A stretch of 64,000 nt of DNA from Lentilactobacillus senioris DSM 24302 = JCM 17472 (GCF_001436555.1 NZ_AYZR01000008.1:62001-126000); one strand, 5' to 3'; counted from the first letter of the stretch, positions 37,609 to 47,441 are shown. The notes: generated from the letters alone by a model not told the origin. Numbers and translations: made by a program.

Positions 37609-39474
37609 ATGAAAAAGGGACTACTATTAATCATTAGTGGGGCCGTATTACTGGCCTTGAATGGTGAGCAGAGTGTGCAAGCTGCCACAACTAGTAAGAA
37701 GTCAGCCAACGTTAACGTTTTAGTGGCTTTTAATCCACGAAATGGTAAGGGAATGGATAGTTACATAAACGAAACCACTACTCCAGGGGCACAAAACTAT
37801 AGAAACTATTTAACACCTCAAGAAGTTGCCCAAAAATACGGCTTGAGTTCTGATAAGTTAGCTAGTTTTCAAAAATATTTTGCCAAATATCATCTAAAGA
37901 CTACGCCGTATCGTGGCCATTTAGTAATGAAAGTATCCGGTTCTCATAAAAACTTGCTGGCGGCTTTTAAGGCTAAGCCATCAAGTAAAACTAAATCCAA
38001 CTATACTACGTCTACAACCCTGCCAAGTAATCTTAAAAAGAATGTGATGGCAGTTGTGGGGCTTCAAACATCACAAGGTAAAAAGGCCAAAAAAGATAGT
38101 AAATCAACTAAAAAGACCAGTAAAACAACCAAAAAATCTAGTAAATTAACGAAGAAAATTGTTAGTCATGCAATCGTTGGAGACAAGACAAATAAAATCA
38201 ATACAATTTCACCAAATCAATTTGCTAAATCATATGGTAGCTACAAATTTGCGTCACGTTACTCACTTGATGATCTATACAAACAGAATTTAGACGGCTC
38301 TGGTCAACACATTGGTTTGATGTTGACTGGTGATTTTAATAAATCAGATGTTGCCAATTATCTTCAAAAAAGTGGTTTATCTAACAACGTATCTAGAATC
38401 CACAAACAATACACTATTGATGAATCCGCTAAGCAACAAGCTTCAAGCGATTATCCCTACAGGTTTGAAGCTACATTAGATGTGGAACAAGCTTCATCCG
38501 TGGCTCCTGGTGCTGATATTGAAGGTTATGTTGGTTTCAGTCGCGGAAATAAAACCGCTCCTGATGCCGTTATTCAACTGACGTATTCTAAAATGATTTC
38601 TGATAATAATGTAAATCAAATTTCTACTAGTTCTGATTATGGTAATGAAGTTACTGGATTGAATTCAGGGTCTAGTGAATCTCCTAAGCAATATAATAAG
38701 GTTTATGACTTGCTATTTAAGCAAGCTAATCTTCAAGGAATTACATTGTTTAGTGCTAGTGGTGATAATGGTGCCTACGAAAAAGCCATGAAAGCTACTA
38801 ATTTACCTATTAGTAATTCTCAATACCTGACAATGGTTGGAGGGACTACTCTGCCATACAGTCGGGTGATGAATAATAAATTAGTTCAAGTTACTAAGGA
38901 ACGTTCTTGGGGAGATACGTATACTAGTAAAAAGAAAACAGGGATTTTCCCAGGTAGTGGTGGTGGATTCTCTAGATTAGAAGCCACTCCAAGTTATCAG
39001 TTAGGGGTACCCGGAGTAAATACTTTTGAAGCCATTAAGCTTTTAACTTATAAGAACGGTAAGTACACTATCAATAACAAGCCAACCTACTATAAAGGTA
39101 AGGCAACTGGTCGAAACGTTCCTGATGTTTCAGGAAATGCTGATGATAAAACCGGATATGCTGTTTACATTTCGTATAAAGGCAAAGGCGGTAAGTCAAC
39201 TAAGATGTGGGTTCTTGGTGGAGGAACTAGTTTTGTTGCGCCACAAATGGCTGCAGCCACTGCTGTTATGAATAGTGGAATAGGTAAATCTGTGGGATTC
39301 TTAAATCCACAAATGTATCGTTTGGCGACTGGAAAGCAATCACCATTTACACCATTAAACGATGTTAAAAACAATAATAACTTGCTTTATACGGGACAAC
39401 CAAACACAGTTTATAACCAAGCAACTGGCTTAGGGACCGTTAATTTTGCAAAACTATACGAACAATTAAAATAA
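37609..39474 (+). CDS. Secreted S53-family (sedolisin/kumamolisin-like) serine peptidase
   Basis: A 621-residue preproenzyme. Residues 1-25 are a signal peptide (cleavage likely after VQA). About 30-150 is a pro-kumamolisin activation domain, 157-183 a lysine/serine/threonine-rich linker, and about 195-621 the catalytic domain. The S53 triad is visible: E287 and D291 in RFEATLDVEQ, and S541 in GGGTSFVAPQ; the oxyanion aspartate D386 is in SASGDNG. SGGGFSRLEATPSYQ (about 450-464) and the C-terminal GLGTVNF are family features. Sedolisins usually work at acid pH, which would suit an acid-producing bacterium; a role in external protein digestion is inference. There is no cell-wall anchor, so it is probably released. 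The start at ATG 37609 follows GGGGGG. Confidence 0.9.
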   Translation: MKKGLLLIISGAVLLALNGEQSVQAATTSKKSANVNVLVAFNPRNGKGMDSYINETTTPGAQNYRNYLTPQEVAQKYGLSSDKLASFQKYFAKYHLKTTPYRGHLVMKVSGSHKNLLAAFKAKPSSKTKSNYTTSTTLPSNLKKNVMAVVGLQTSQGKKAKKDSKSTKKTSKTTKKSSKLTKKIVSHAIVGDKTNKINTISPNQFAKSYGSYKFASRYSLDDLYKQNLDGSGQHIGLMLTGDFNKSDVANYLQKSGLSNNVSRIHKQYTIDESAKQQASSDYPYRFEATLDVEQASSVAPGADIEGYVGFSRGNKTAPDAVIQLTYSKMISDNNVNQISTSSDYGNEVTGLNSGSSESPKQYNKVYDLLFKQANLQGITLFSASGDNGAYEKAMKATNLPISNSQYLTMVGGTTLPYSRVMNNKLVQVTKERSWGDTYTSKKKTGIFPGSGGGFSRLEATPSYQLGVPGVNTFEAIKLLTYKNGKYTINNKPTYYKGKATGRNVPDVSGNADDKTGYAVYISYKGKGGKSTKMWVLGGGTSFVAPQMAAATAVMNSGIGKSVGFLNPQMYRLATGKQSPFTPLNDVKNNNNLLYTGQPNTVYNQATGLGTVNFAKLYEQLK

Positions 39475-39481
39475 TACAAAT

Positions 39482-39517
39482 AAAAACCTCGTAACTTTCA
39501 CCGGTTACGGGGTTTTT
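39482..39517 (+). terminator. Terminator of the S53 peptidase gene
   Basis: A 14-bp stem (39482-39495 with 39504-39517, one wobble) ends in T residues. Confidence 0.88.
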
Positions 39518-39586
39518 GTATGGGTAATGTTTCTATTGAGTATTGATAAATTAAATCGCATAATAACCACAAAGGGAGTGAAAGAA

Positions 39587-40414
39587 ATGAACAAGAAAGT
39601 AATTGGATTTATTATGACCGGTTTAATGGCCGTGGGTGTCGGCATGGCTGCACAACAACCAGTACAGGCAAAATCAACGATTAAATCAGTATGGCAAGAC
39701 AATGAACCACAATTAAAATACTACACGGCTTCAAAGAAGAACGCTTATATTTGGAACACTAATTTTACCAGGCGAATTCATAACTTGAAAAATTACCCTA
39801 ATACAACCTGGTATGTAAACCAACAAGTCATTTATAACCATAAAGTATATTACAGATTAAGCAATTTTAGCGGGACAGCTCAAGGATACACATGGCGGGG
39901 CAATGTTGCACCGTATTTATTGAAGCCAATGACTAGTTTCAAAAGTAATGAAGACTATTTAAAGTATTTAAATACTGACAAATCTCAAAAAGTTGCCAGA
40001 GCAATTTTAAAGTTAATGCCGAATGCTGAAGTAGATTATAAATTGTCGTATGCTGCTGCTAAAACGCAATACGAAAAATTATCGAAAATTAAGGGCTATA
40101 CCAGTGTTATTCCATTATCTAATTTGGAAATGAAATTTAAAGGGGCTGGTTACACTTACACAAATTCAATTCGCCAACAGATTCAAACAAATGCTCCAAC
40201 CGCATTAGCAAAAGCAGGACGTGTTAAAAACATTTTGGATCACAACGGATATAATGCAGAGAAGTTGAATAGTTTATTTAAGCAGGGATATAAGCTGGGA
40301 ATTTATATTAGTGATGTCAATGCTTATAGTGCTGGCAAATACGGATATCCTACTACAGTCGATCTATCGCATAAAGATGGTACCGATATGGATACGCTTG
40401 TCTTAGCTAAATAG
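39587..40414 (+). CDS. Secreted protein of unknown function with an SH3-like surface segment
   Basis: A 275-residue product. Residues 1-28 form a signal peptide (AAQQPVQA, cleavage before KST). About 43-112 (YYTASKKNAYIWNTNF, then RIHNLKNYPNTTWYVN and YYRLSNFSGTAQGYTWRG) resembles the short SH3/GW-like modules of lactobacillar cell-surface proteins, which often bind the wall. About 115-275 is not recognised; it is lysine- and tyrosine-rich and ends VDLSHKDGTDMDTLVLAK. There is no LPxTG motif or membrane anchor. I start at ATG 39587 behind AAAGGGAGTGA. It follows the secreted peptidase but after a terminator, so co-regulation is only possible, not shown. Confidence 0.75.
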   Translation: MNKKVIGFIMTGLMAVGVGMAAQQPVQAKSTIKSVWQDNEPQLKYYTASKKNAYIWNTNFTRRIHNLKNYPNTTWYVNQQVIYNHKVYYRLSNFSGTAQGYTWRGNVAPYLLKPMTSFKSNEDYLKYLNTDKSQKVARAILKLMPNAEVDYKLSYAAAKTQYEKLSKIKGYTSVIPLSNLEMKFKGAGYTYTNSIRQQIQTNAPTALAKAGRVKNILDHNGYNAEKLNSLFKQGYKLGIYISDVNAYSAGKYGYPTTVDLSHKDGTDMDTLVLAK

Positions 40415-40425
40415 CAACAAAAATG

Positions 40426-40462
40426 AAAGCTCTAGCTATTACAGTTAGGGCCTTTTGTTTAA
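40426..40462 (+). terminator. Weak terminator after the secreted unknown gene
   Basis: An imperfect stem (40426-40436 with 40444-40455, one bulge and two wobbles) is followed by TTTTGTTT. Confidence 0.45.
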
Positions 40463-40511
40463 CTCAACTTGATCTAAATCACCCATAACTCTATTCGGAA
40501 TAGTAACAATG

Positions 40512-40640
40512 ACAAAATAAAACCCCTCGACCAAATAGGCGAGGGGGAATCAAAAAACAACACTTCTTCAAACGAGCAGCGATATTAATCGTTGCAACTA
40601 ATTTTAACATCACAGTTGCCAAACAACCACGTTTTTTATA
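40512..40640 (-). ncRNA. Candidate small RNA ending at a strong terminator
   Basis: On the minus strand a hairpin with 7-bp G/C-rich arms (40546-40540 with 40529-40523) is followed by TTTTATTTTG, a clear Rho-independent terminator. No gene is upstream of it before the tRNA, which has its own terminator at 40720-40690. An AT-rich -10-like TATAAA lies at 40640-40635. This leaves an unexplained transcript of about 120 nt. Promoter support is weak, so the start is uncertain. Confidence 0.4.
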
Positions 40641-40689
40641 TATAATAATCTCACTAAAATCTACAGAATTATGTGATTATCAGAAAATT

Positions 40690-40720
40690 AGAAAAATAAA
40701 AAGCCTACAACAGTGGGCTT
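40690..40720 (-). terminator. Terminator of tRNA-Arg
   Basis: On the minus strand an 8-bp stem (40720-40713 with 40708-40701, one wobble) precedes TTTTTATTTTT. Confidence 0.85.
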
Positions 40721-40753
40721 CTAAGATGTTTATTAATTTAAAAGATATAATAA

Positions 40754-40825
40754 TGCGCCTGGAGGGAATCGAACCCCCATTTCAAGAACCGGAATCTTAC
40801 GTGCGATCCATTACACTACAGGCGC
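40754..40825 (-). tRNA. tRNA-Arg (anticodon CCG)
   Basis: On the minus strand a complete 72-nt cloverleaf can be drawn. The acceptor stem is GCGCCTG with CAGGCGC, and the anticodon stem TAAGA/TCTTG holds loop TTCCGGT, giving anticodon CCG for CGG codons. The T stem GGGGG/CCCTC has loop TTCGATT, and the discriminator base is A. CCA is not encoded. It is a single tRNA gene with its own terminator. No integrated element is attached to it. Confidence 0.95.
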
Positions 40826-40906
40826 AAAACAATATTAAAATTTAAGCACAATAAATAATATACAAGAAATTAAATGAAAATTCAAGAGGGAAAAGAAATA
40901 ATTGAT

Positions 40907-40920
40907 TGTAACCGCTTACT
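40907..40920 (+). promoter_or_regulatory. cre-like site upstream of gap
   Basis: TGTAACCGCTTACT matches the CcpA cre consensus TGWAANCGNTNWCA at all defined positions except the last. It lies 15 bp upstream of the gap -35, a position seen for CcpA-activated promoters. Binding is inferred. Confidence 0.5.
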
Positions 40921-40934
40921 ATTGAGGCTTATTA

Positions 40935-40962
40935 TTGCATTTACGAAAAGGTCTGATATACT
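40935..40962 (+). promoter_or_regulatory. gap promoter
   Basis: TTGCAT (40935-40940), 16 bp, and TATACT (40957-40962) with an extended TG at 40954-40955. The leader to the gap start codon would be about 145 nt. It contains an inverted repeat ATGAATC/GATTCAT (40975-40981 with 40992-40998) and a 6-bp one at 41048-41053 with 41067-41072. Confidence 0.65.
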
Positions 40963-41111
40963 TTTTTATGGGTAATGAATCCAAGTTACTCGATTCATAG
41001 TGAATTTATTAACTTAAGTTTACTTTTATTGATGTTGGTTTCATTTTAGTGGTTGAATTGTTGTGGACCACTTATCATATTATCTACTTTCCTAAAGGAG
41101 GAAACTACAGT

Positions 41112-42122
41112 ATGACTGTAAAAATTGGTATTAATGGTTTTGGTCGAATTGGTCGTTTAGCATTTAAGCGGATTCACCAATTAAACTCTAACGACATCGA
41201 AGTTGTTGCTATCAACGATTTAACAACTCCTTCAATGTTAGCTTACCTTTTGAAGTATGACTCTACTCACGGAACTTTCCCTGGTGAAGTTACTTCAACT
41301 GACACTGGTATTGTTGTTGATGGTAAGGAAATTCCTGTATATGCAGAACGTGACGCCGCAGACCTTAAATGGGTTGCTAACGATGGTGTTGATTTCGTTC
41401 TTGAATGTACTGGTTTCTACACTTCAGAAGAAAAAGCACAAGCTCATATCAACGCCGGCGCAAAGCGGGTATTGATTTCAGCTCCTGCTGGCCCAATCAA
41501 GACTGTTGTTCCTGGTGTTAACTTGGATCAATTGAACTCTGATGACGTTATCGTTTCAGCTGGTTCATGTACTACTAACTGTCTTGCACCAATGGCATAC
41601 TTCTTGAACCAAGAATTCGGTTTGGAAGTTGGTACTATGACTACTGTTCACGCCTTCACTGCTACTCAACAAATCCTTGATGGACCTAAGGGTAAGAAGA
41701 AGCGTAACAACCGTACTGCAAGTACTAACACTATTCCTCATTCAACTGGTGCTGCCAAGGCTATTGGTTTGGTTATTCCTGAATTGGATGGCAAACTTCA
41801 AGGTCACGCACAACGTGTTGCCGTTGTTGATGGTTCATTGACTGAATTAGTTTCTATTCTTGGCAAAGAAGTAACTGCTGAAGAAGTTAACGAAGCAATC
41901 AAGAAGCACACTGTTGACAACCCTGCATTTGGTTGGAACGAAGACGAAATCGTATCATCAGATATTATCGATGATTCACACGGTTCAGTATTCGACCCAA
42001 CTCAAACTGAAGTAACCACTGCCGGTGACAAGCAATTAGTTAAGACTGTTGCTTGGTACGACAACGAATGGGGCTTCACTTGCAACATGGTTCGCACTTT
42101 GTTGGAATTTGCAACTCTTTAA
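41112..42122 (+). CDS. gap: Glyceraldehyde-3-phosphate dehydrogenase, type I
   Basis: GapA oxidises glyceraldehyde-3-phosphate to 1,3-bisphosphoglycerate with NAD+. The 336-residue enzyme opens with the Rossmann loop INGFGRIGR (7-15), has acidic D36 after the second strand (NAD preference), catalytic C153 in [12 protein letters not shown] and the C-terminal WYDNEWG. I start at ATG 41112 behind AAAGGAGG; in-frame codons further upstream have no ribosome binding site. Unlike in many Firmicutes, no cggR repressor gene precedes it. Strong use of preferred codons is in line with high expression. Confidence 0.97.
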   Translation: MTVKIGINGFGRIGRLAFKRIHQLNSNDIEVVAINDLTTPSMLAYLLKYDSTHGTFPGEVTSTDTGIVVDGKEIPVYAERDAADLKWVANDGVDFVLECTGFYTSEEKAQAHINAGAKRVLISAPAGPIKTVVPGVNLDQLNSDDVIVSAGSCTTNCLAPMAYFLNQEFGLEVGTMTTVHAFTATQQILDGPKGKKKRNNRTASTNTIPHSTGAAKAIGLVIPELDGKLQGHAQRVAVVDGSLTELVSILGKEVTAEEVNEAIKKHTVDNPAFGWNEDEIVSSDIIDDSHGSVFDPTQTEVTTAGDKQLVKTVAWYDNEWGFTCNMVRTLLEFATL

Positions 42123-42145
42123 TTAAAAATTTCCAAGTTTGAAAG

Positions 42146-42186
42146 CAAAAGGCGGGGGAGGATTCTTTCACGCCTTTTGTTTTTTA
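42146..42186 (+). terminator. Terminator or attenuator between gap and pgk
   Basis: A perfect 9-bp stem (42146-42154 with 42171-42179) with a 16-nt loop precedes seven T residues. The pgk ribosome binding site starts 19 nt later, leaving no room for a separate promoter, so pgk must be read through this hairpin. Confidence 0.75.
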
Positions 42187-42217
42187 ATAAAAATTGATTA
42201 TTTTGGAGGCTATGATT

Positions 42218-43432
42218 TTGGCTAAATTAACTGTGTCTGATTTAGACTTAGACGGCAAAAAAGTATTGATGCGCGTTGACTTTAACGTGCCAATCAAAGA
42301 TGGTGTTATCGGTGATGATAACCGAATTCAAGCAGCACTTCCTACTATTGAATACGTATTAAACCACAATGGAAAGGCTATTTTATTCTCTCACCTTGGC
42401 CGGATTAAAAAAGAAGATGACAAGCCAGCCTTGTCACTTCGTCCAGTTGCTGAACGTCTTTCTAACTTGTTGAACAAACCAGTTACTTTTGTTCCTGTAA
42501 CTGAAGGTGCTCAACTTGAAGAAGCTATCAACAACATGGCTGATGGTAGCGTATTATTAGTAGAAAACACTCGTTACGAAGACGTTGTTAACGGCGAATA
42601 CGTTAAACGTGAATCTGGTAATGATCCTAAATTAGGTGAATACTGGGCTTCATTGGGCGACGAATTCATCAACGATGCCTTCGGTACTGCTCACCGTTCT
42701 CACGCTTCAAACGCCGGAATTGCTGACGCTATGCGTAAAGATGGTAAGCCAGTTGCTGCTGGTTTCTTAATGGAAAAAGAAATCCAATTCTTAGGTGACG
42801 CCGTAAATAACCCACAACGTCCATTCGTTGCTATTTTAGGTGGTGCCAAAGTTTCTGATAAGATCGGTGTTATCGATAACTTATTAGACAAAGCCGACAA
42901 GATTATCATTGGTGGTGGAATGACTTACACTTTCTACGCTGCTAAGGGTATGAACATTGGTAACTCACTTGTTGAAGAAGACAAGATTGAAGTTGCTAAG
43001 AACATTCTTGAAAAGGGTGGCGACAAGATCGTCCTTCCTGTTGATAGTGTTGTAGCTAAAGAATTCAACAACGATGCTGAACACAAAGTTGTTGAAGGTG
43101 ATATTCCTGATGGTTGGATGGCTCTTGATATCGGACCTAAGTCAGTTGCCGAATTTGAAGATGTTCTAAAAGATGCTAAGACTGTTGTTTGGAACGGTCC
43201 AATGGGTGTCTTTGAAATGCCTAACTACGCAAACGGAACTCTTGAAATTGGTAAGTTCTTGGGTACTTTATCAGGTGCAACTACCATTGTTGGTGGTGGT
43301 GACTCTACTGCTGCTGTTAAACAATTGGGTGTTTCTGACAAGTTAACTCACATTTCTACCGGTGGTGGCGCTTCATTAGAATACCTTGAAGGTAAAGCTC
43401 TTCCAGGAATTGCCGCAATCGACAATAAATAA
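42218..43432 (+). CDS. pgk: Phosphoglycerate kinase
   Basis: Pgk makes ATP from 1,3-bisphosphoglycerate. The 404-residue two-domain enzyme has the N-terminal substrate segment [11 protein letters not shown] (about 21-31), the histidine/arginine-rich [11 protein letters not shown], and nucleotide-site stretches [12 protein letters not shown] and [13 protein letters not shown] select TTG 42218 (product MAKLTVSD), because GGAGG at 42205-42209 gives 8-nt spacing; ATG 42212 would be only 2 nt away. It follows gap after an attenuator-like hairpin. Confidence 0.96.
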   Translation: MAKLTVSDLDLDGKKVLMRVDFNVPIKDGVIGDDNRIQAALPTIEYVLNHNGKAILFSHLGRIKKEDDKPALSLRPVAERLSNLLNKPVTFVPVTEGAQLEEAINNMADGSVLLVENTRYEDVVNGEYVKRESGNDPKLGEYWASLGDEFINDAFGTAHRSHASNAGIADAMRKDGKPVAAGFLMEKEIQFLGDAVNNPQRPFVAILGGAKVSDKIGVIDNLLDKADKIIIGGGMTYTFYAAKGMNIGNSLVEEDKIEVAKNILEKGGDKIVLPVDSVVAKEFNNDAEHKVVEGDIPDGWMALDIGPKSVAEFEDVLKDAKTVVWNGPMGVFEMPNYANGTLEIGKFLGTLSGATTIVGGGDSTAAVKQLGVSDKLTHISTGGGASLEYLEGKALPGIAAIDNK

Positions 43433-43439
43433 TTTCTTT

Positions 43440-43468
43440 AGACCCGACTTATTGGTCGGGTCTTTTTT
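43440..43468 (+). terminator. Terminator of gap-pgk
   Basis: A perfect 9-bp stem (43440-43448 with 43555 minus 100, that is 43455-43463) and six T residues. Confidence 0.9.
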
Positions 43469-43544
43469 ATGCAATGGTTTTCACTAGCTTTTACCAGTCC
43501 AATTAGGTAAAATGGCCTTAAAGACTAAATTTAGGGATGATAAT

Positions 43545-44306
43545 ATGCGTATACCATTTATTGCAGGTAACTGGAAAATGAACTTATCCGTTGCTGAATC
43601 AGTTGAGTTTTTAAGCGCAATTTCCGGTAAATTACCGGTTGCAGACCAATCACAAACGGCGATTGCTGCATCACCATTATTTTTACAAACCATGCTGGAA
43701 CACAATGATGATTCACCATTAATCATTGCCGCAGAAAACTGTTTTTACGAAGACGAAGGGGCCTATACAGGTGAAACTAGTCCCAAGGCTCTTCATGAAA
43801 TGGGTATTACCCATGTGATCTTAGGCCATTCGGAAAGACGGAAGTACTTTAACGAAACAGATGATATTATCAATAAAAAGGTTCACGCAGTTTTTCGAAA
43901 TCAGATGATTCCAATTATTTGCTGTGATGAAACCATGGGTCGCCGAGAATCTTCTGAACGAATTTCTTGGGTGGTTAGCCAGGTTACTGCTGCTCTTAAG
44001 GGAATTAGTATTGAAGATGCCCGAAATGCTATTATTGCATACGAACCTAGCTGGGCGATAGGTAGTGGACAAACTGCCAGTTCTGAAGAGGCTGAAGAGG
44101 GCTGTTATTTAATTCGGCAAACAATTGCTGATATTTACTCTGACGAAGTTGCCAATGAAGTTCGGGTTCTTTATGGTGGCAGTGTCAACGATGATAATGC
44201 CAATGAAATTTTATCTCAAAATGATATTGATGGTGTTTTAGCCGGTGGTGCCAGCTTGAAACCGGAATCATTTTTGAAGTTAGCCAATTTTCAACAAAAT
44301 AATTAA
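43545..44306 (+). CDS. tpiA: Triosephosphate isomerase
   Basis: TpiA interconverts dihydroxyacetone phosphate and glyceraldehyde-3-phosphate. The 253-residue TIM barrel has K11 in AGNWKMN, catalytic H95 in LGHSERRK and catalytic base E167 in [11 protein letters not shown], plus the phosphate-binding LYGGSVN. I start at ATG 43545. An in-frame ATG at 43512 overlaps a possible -10 (TAAAAT, 43508-43513) and would add 11 residues unlike the family. The ribosome binding site (AGGGATG) is modest. A terminator separates it from pgk, so it likely has its own promoter. Confidence 0.95.
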   Translation: MRIPFIAGNWKMNLSVAESVEFLSAISGKLPVADQSQTAIAASPLFLQTMLEHNDDSPLIIAAENCFYEDEGAYTGETSPKALHEMGITHVILGHSERRKYFNETDDIINKKVHAVFRNQMIPIICCDETMGRRESSERISWVVSQVTAALKGISIEDARNAIIAYEPSWAIGSGQTASSEEAEEGCYLIRQTIADIYSDEVANEVRVLYGGSVNDDNANEILSQNDIDGVLAGGASLKPESFLKLANFQQNN

Positions 44307-44325
44307 AATATAAGGTAGTTTTATA

Positions 44326-44354
44326 TTGAAACTTGTTGCACAAACTAATAAAAT
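44326..44354 (+). promoter_or_regulatory. eno promoter
   Basis: TTGAAA (44326-44331) and TAAAAT (44349-44354) with a 17-bp spacer lie between tpiA and eno, allowing separate transcription of eno. Confidence 0.6.
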
Positions 44355-44357
44355 TGA

Positions 44358-45725
<1,368 letters not shown>

Positions 45726-45740
45726 TTAGTTAATTAAAAT

Positions 45741-45788
45741 AACCTCTATTTTCGTATCTAGTCTTTAGAACGAAAATGGAGGTTTTTT
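45741..45788 (+). terminator. Terminator of eno, overlapping the next ribosome binding site
   Basis: A 15-bp stem (45741-45755 with 45770-45784, one wobble) and a T run. The downstream arm contains GGAGG (45778-45782), the only ribosome binding site for the gene starting at 45792. Confidence 0.88.
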
Positions 45789-45791
45789 ATT

Positions 45792-47123
45792 TTGAAAAAA
45801 ATGATGATTGGACTAATTAGTTTATTGGGCTTGTTACTTATGAGCGTACCTATTAACGCAGACGCCAGTATCCCAATTAACATTAATGCTACACTAGTAT
45901 CGCGTAATACAGATGGTACTTCTAACAAAAGGGAACAAAAGTTAGCAAGACAGGATTGTAAAGTTGGTGGTCAATTTCCAATACCCGAGGTGAAGGGATA
46001 TTCACCCGATATCACAGATATTCCTAAATTCATTACTCCTAATATGGCCAACCAGCAGCATCAACTTACGTACTATGCAGAGGTTGCTAAGGTTATTGTC
46101 AACTACGTTGATCAGACTCAGCAAAAACTACAATCTCAAACAATTCTAGATAAGGGAACCATTGATGGAAAATATCAAATTGACAATCCCCAAATTTCAG
46201 ATTATGAACTATTAAATCCAGATAAATTGACTGGTTCCATTACTCAAACTGAACAAATTATAACTTTGAAATTTAAAAATAAGACAGAACAGCCTGAAAA
46301 AGATCCAAAACCGGATCCAGAGCCAGAGCAGCCGGATGAAACTAAGCCAGAAAAACCCGATCAACCAGATGAAGATTTAACTCCAGAAGAACCGGATTTA
46401 AAAAAAGAGTTATCAGTGACTATTCAACAATTAACTGACTCCGGTAAATTACTACAGCAAGAAGTCAGACAACTTACCGATGAGCAGCTACAGGAATTAT
46501 TTCATCAACAATGGGCGTTAACTGGCTATCAGTTTAATCGTTACCAGTATGACGATGTTAATCAAGTTTTAAAAATAATTTATCATCCGTGTTCGGTTAA
46601 CGTTGTTGTAGTCGCTAGAGATGCTTTAGGTAATCAGTTAACTAGCGAACGAGTAACTGGCGAGTTTGGCTCCTCCTTGACGATTAACGCGCCAATTATA
46701 AAAGGTTATCAAGCTAAGGTGCAGTCACAAATTATTCAAGTAGCTTCATTAAAACCAGCAGAAGTGGTGTTTATTTATGAACCAGAAACCACCATGGAAG
46801 AAATAATAAAATCTGATAAAGTTGAAGCTGAATCGATGATTCCAGAAACCGCAAAAGCTAAGCCGCTTCAAGTTGATAATGATTTACTTTCCACAGCGGA
46901 TCAAAAAATTAAACCAGCTAGTAAAGGGAAGCCAACTAAAGCCGCCGTTAAATTTATCAATCCAAAAAGGTCTAGTAAACCCAATAGTTCGCAAGTTTTA
47001 AAAAGATCAGCAAAAAAATTACCACAAACTAGTGAAGCTAATATTGGCGGGTTGTTAACAGTATTAGGGACTTTAACTTTAATGGAAATTGGTTGGTTAA
47101 AACTTAAAAGCAAGCGAAAATAG
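45792..47123 (+). CDS. Sortase-anchored surface protein with MucBP-like domains
   Basis: A 443-residue cell-wall protein. It has an N-terminal signal peptide (about 1-25) and MucBP-like beta domains at about 32-97, 100-162 and 265-331 (each with a VIVNYVDQ- or VNVVVVARD-type strand). A proline/glutamate/aspartate/lysine-rich spacer covers 164-205. The wall-sorting signal is LPQTSE at 410-415, then a hydrophobic stretch and the tail KLKSKRK. LPQTxE is the sortase A recognition form in L. plantarum and relatives. Mucus or carbohydrate binding is suggested by the family only. It starts at TTG 45792; its ribosome binding site lies inside the eno terminator, so expression may depend on read-through from eno. 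Confidence 0.82.
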   Translation: MKKMMIGLISLLGLLLMSVPINADASIPININATLVSRNTDGTSNKREQKLARQDCKVGGQFPIPEVKGYSPDITDIPKFITPNMANQQHQLTYYAEVAKVIVNYVDQTQQKLQSQTILDKGTIDGKYQIDNPQISDYELLNPDKLTGSITQTEQIITLKFKNKTEQPEKDPKPDPEPEQPDETKPEKPDQPDEDLTPEEPDLKKELSVTIQQLTDSGKLLQQEVRQLTDEQLQELFHQQWALTGYQFNRYQYDDVNQVLKIIYHPCSVNVVVVARDALGNQLTSERVTGEFGSSLTINAPIIKGYQAKVQSQIIQVASLKPAEVVFIYEPETTMEEIIKSDKVEAESMIPETAKAKPLQVDNDLLSTADQKIKPASKGKPTKAAVKFINPKRSSKPNSSQVLKRSAKKLPQTSEANIGGLLTVLGTLTLMEIGWLKLKSKRK

Positions 47124-47196
47124 TGGTCAAAGTGGGTAAAGTATGTTAAATTGGACAGAGTAATAAATGACCGAGTGACTTTTAGGAGGCGCCAGC

Positions 47197-47433
47197 TTGT
47201 ATAATTTGTTATTAACATTACTTCTGATCGATTGTGTTTTAATTACAATTGCAGTTTTAATGCAACCATCAAAAACTAACGACGCTATGTCAGCTTTAAC
47301 TGGCGGCGCCGATGATTTGTTTGCAAAGCAAAAACCACGTGGGTTTGAAGCATTTATGCAAAAAACTACTTTGGTATTAGGAATTATTTTCTTTGCCCTT
47401 TCATTAGCGTTAGTTTGGATTTCATCACATTAA
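47197..47433 (+). CDS. secG: Preprotein translocase subunit SecG
   Basis: A 78-residue protein with two membrane helices (about 2-22 and 55-76) separated by a glycine/alanine-rich loop, MSALTGGADDLFAKQKPRGFE, that is characteristic of SecG. It assists SecA-driven export through SecYE. It starts at TTG 47197 behind AGGAGG. secG upstream of an esterase gene, rnr and smpB is the conserved Firmicutes order. Confidence 0.93.
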   Translation: MYNLLLTLLLIDCVLITIAVLMQPSKTNDAMSALTGGADDLFAKQKPRGFEAFMQKTTLVLGIIFFALSLALVWISSH

Positions 47434-47441
47434 TAATTAAG

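Larger units (their letters stand above)
40415..41111. other. Longest intergenic region of the window (about 700 bp)
   Basis: From left to right it holds a weak plus-strand terminator, a strong minus-strand terminator hairpin with a candidate short transcript upstream of it, the terminator and gene of tRNA-Arg on the minus strand, then on the plus strand a cre-like site, a promoter and a long leader for gap. No convincing protein-coding frame was found; a 39-codon minus-strand frame at 40491-40610 runs through the terminator and has no ribosome binding site. Confidence 0.7.

Noticed and set aside
40491-40610. A 39-codon minus-strand reading frame starting MLKLVATINIAARL
   Set aside because: It has no ribosome binding site, reads straight through the strong terminator hairpin and ends in an unrelated tail, so a peptide or type I toxin is not supported.
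40754-40825. tRNA-Arg as an attachment site of an integrated element
   Set aside because: No integrase gene and no repeated 3' tRNA fragment were seen nearby.
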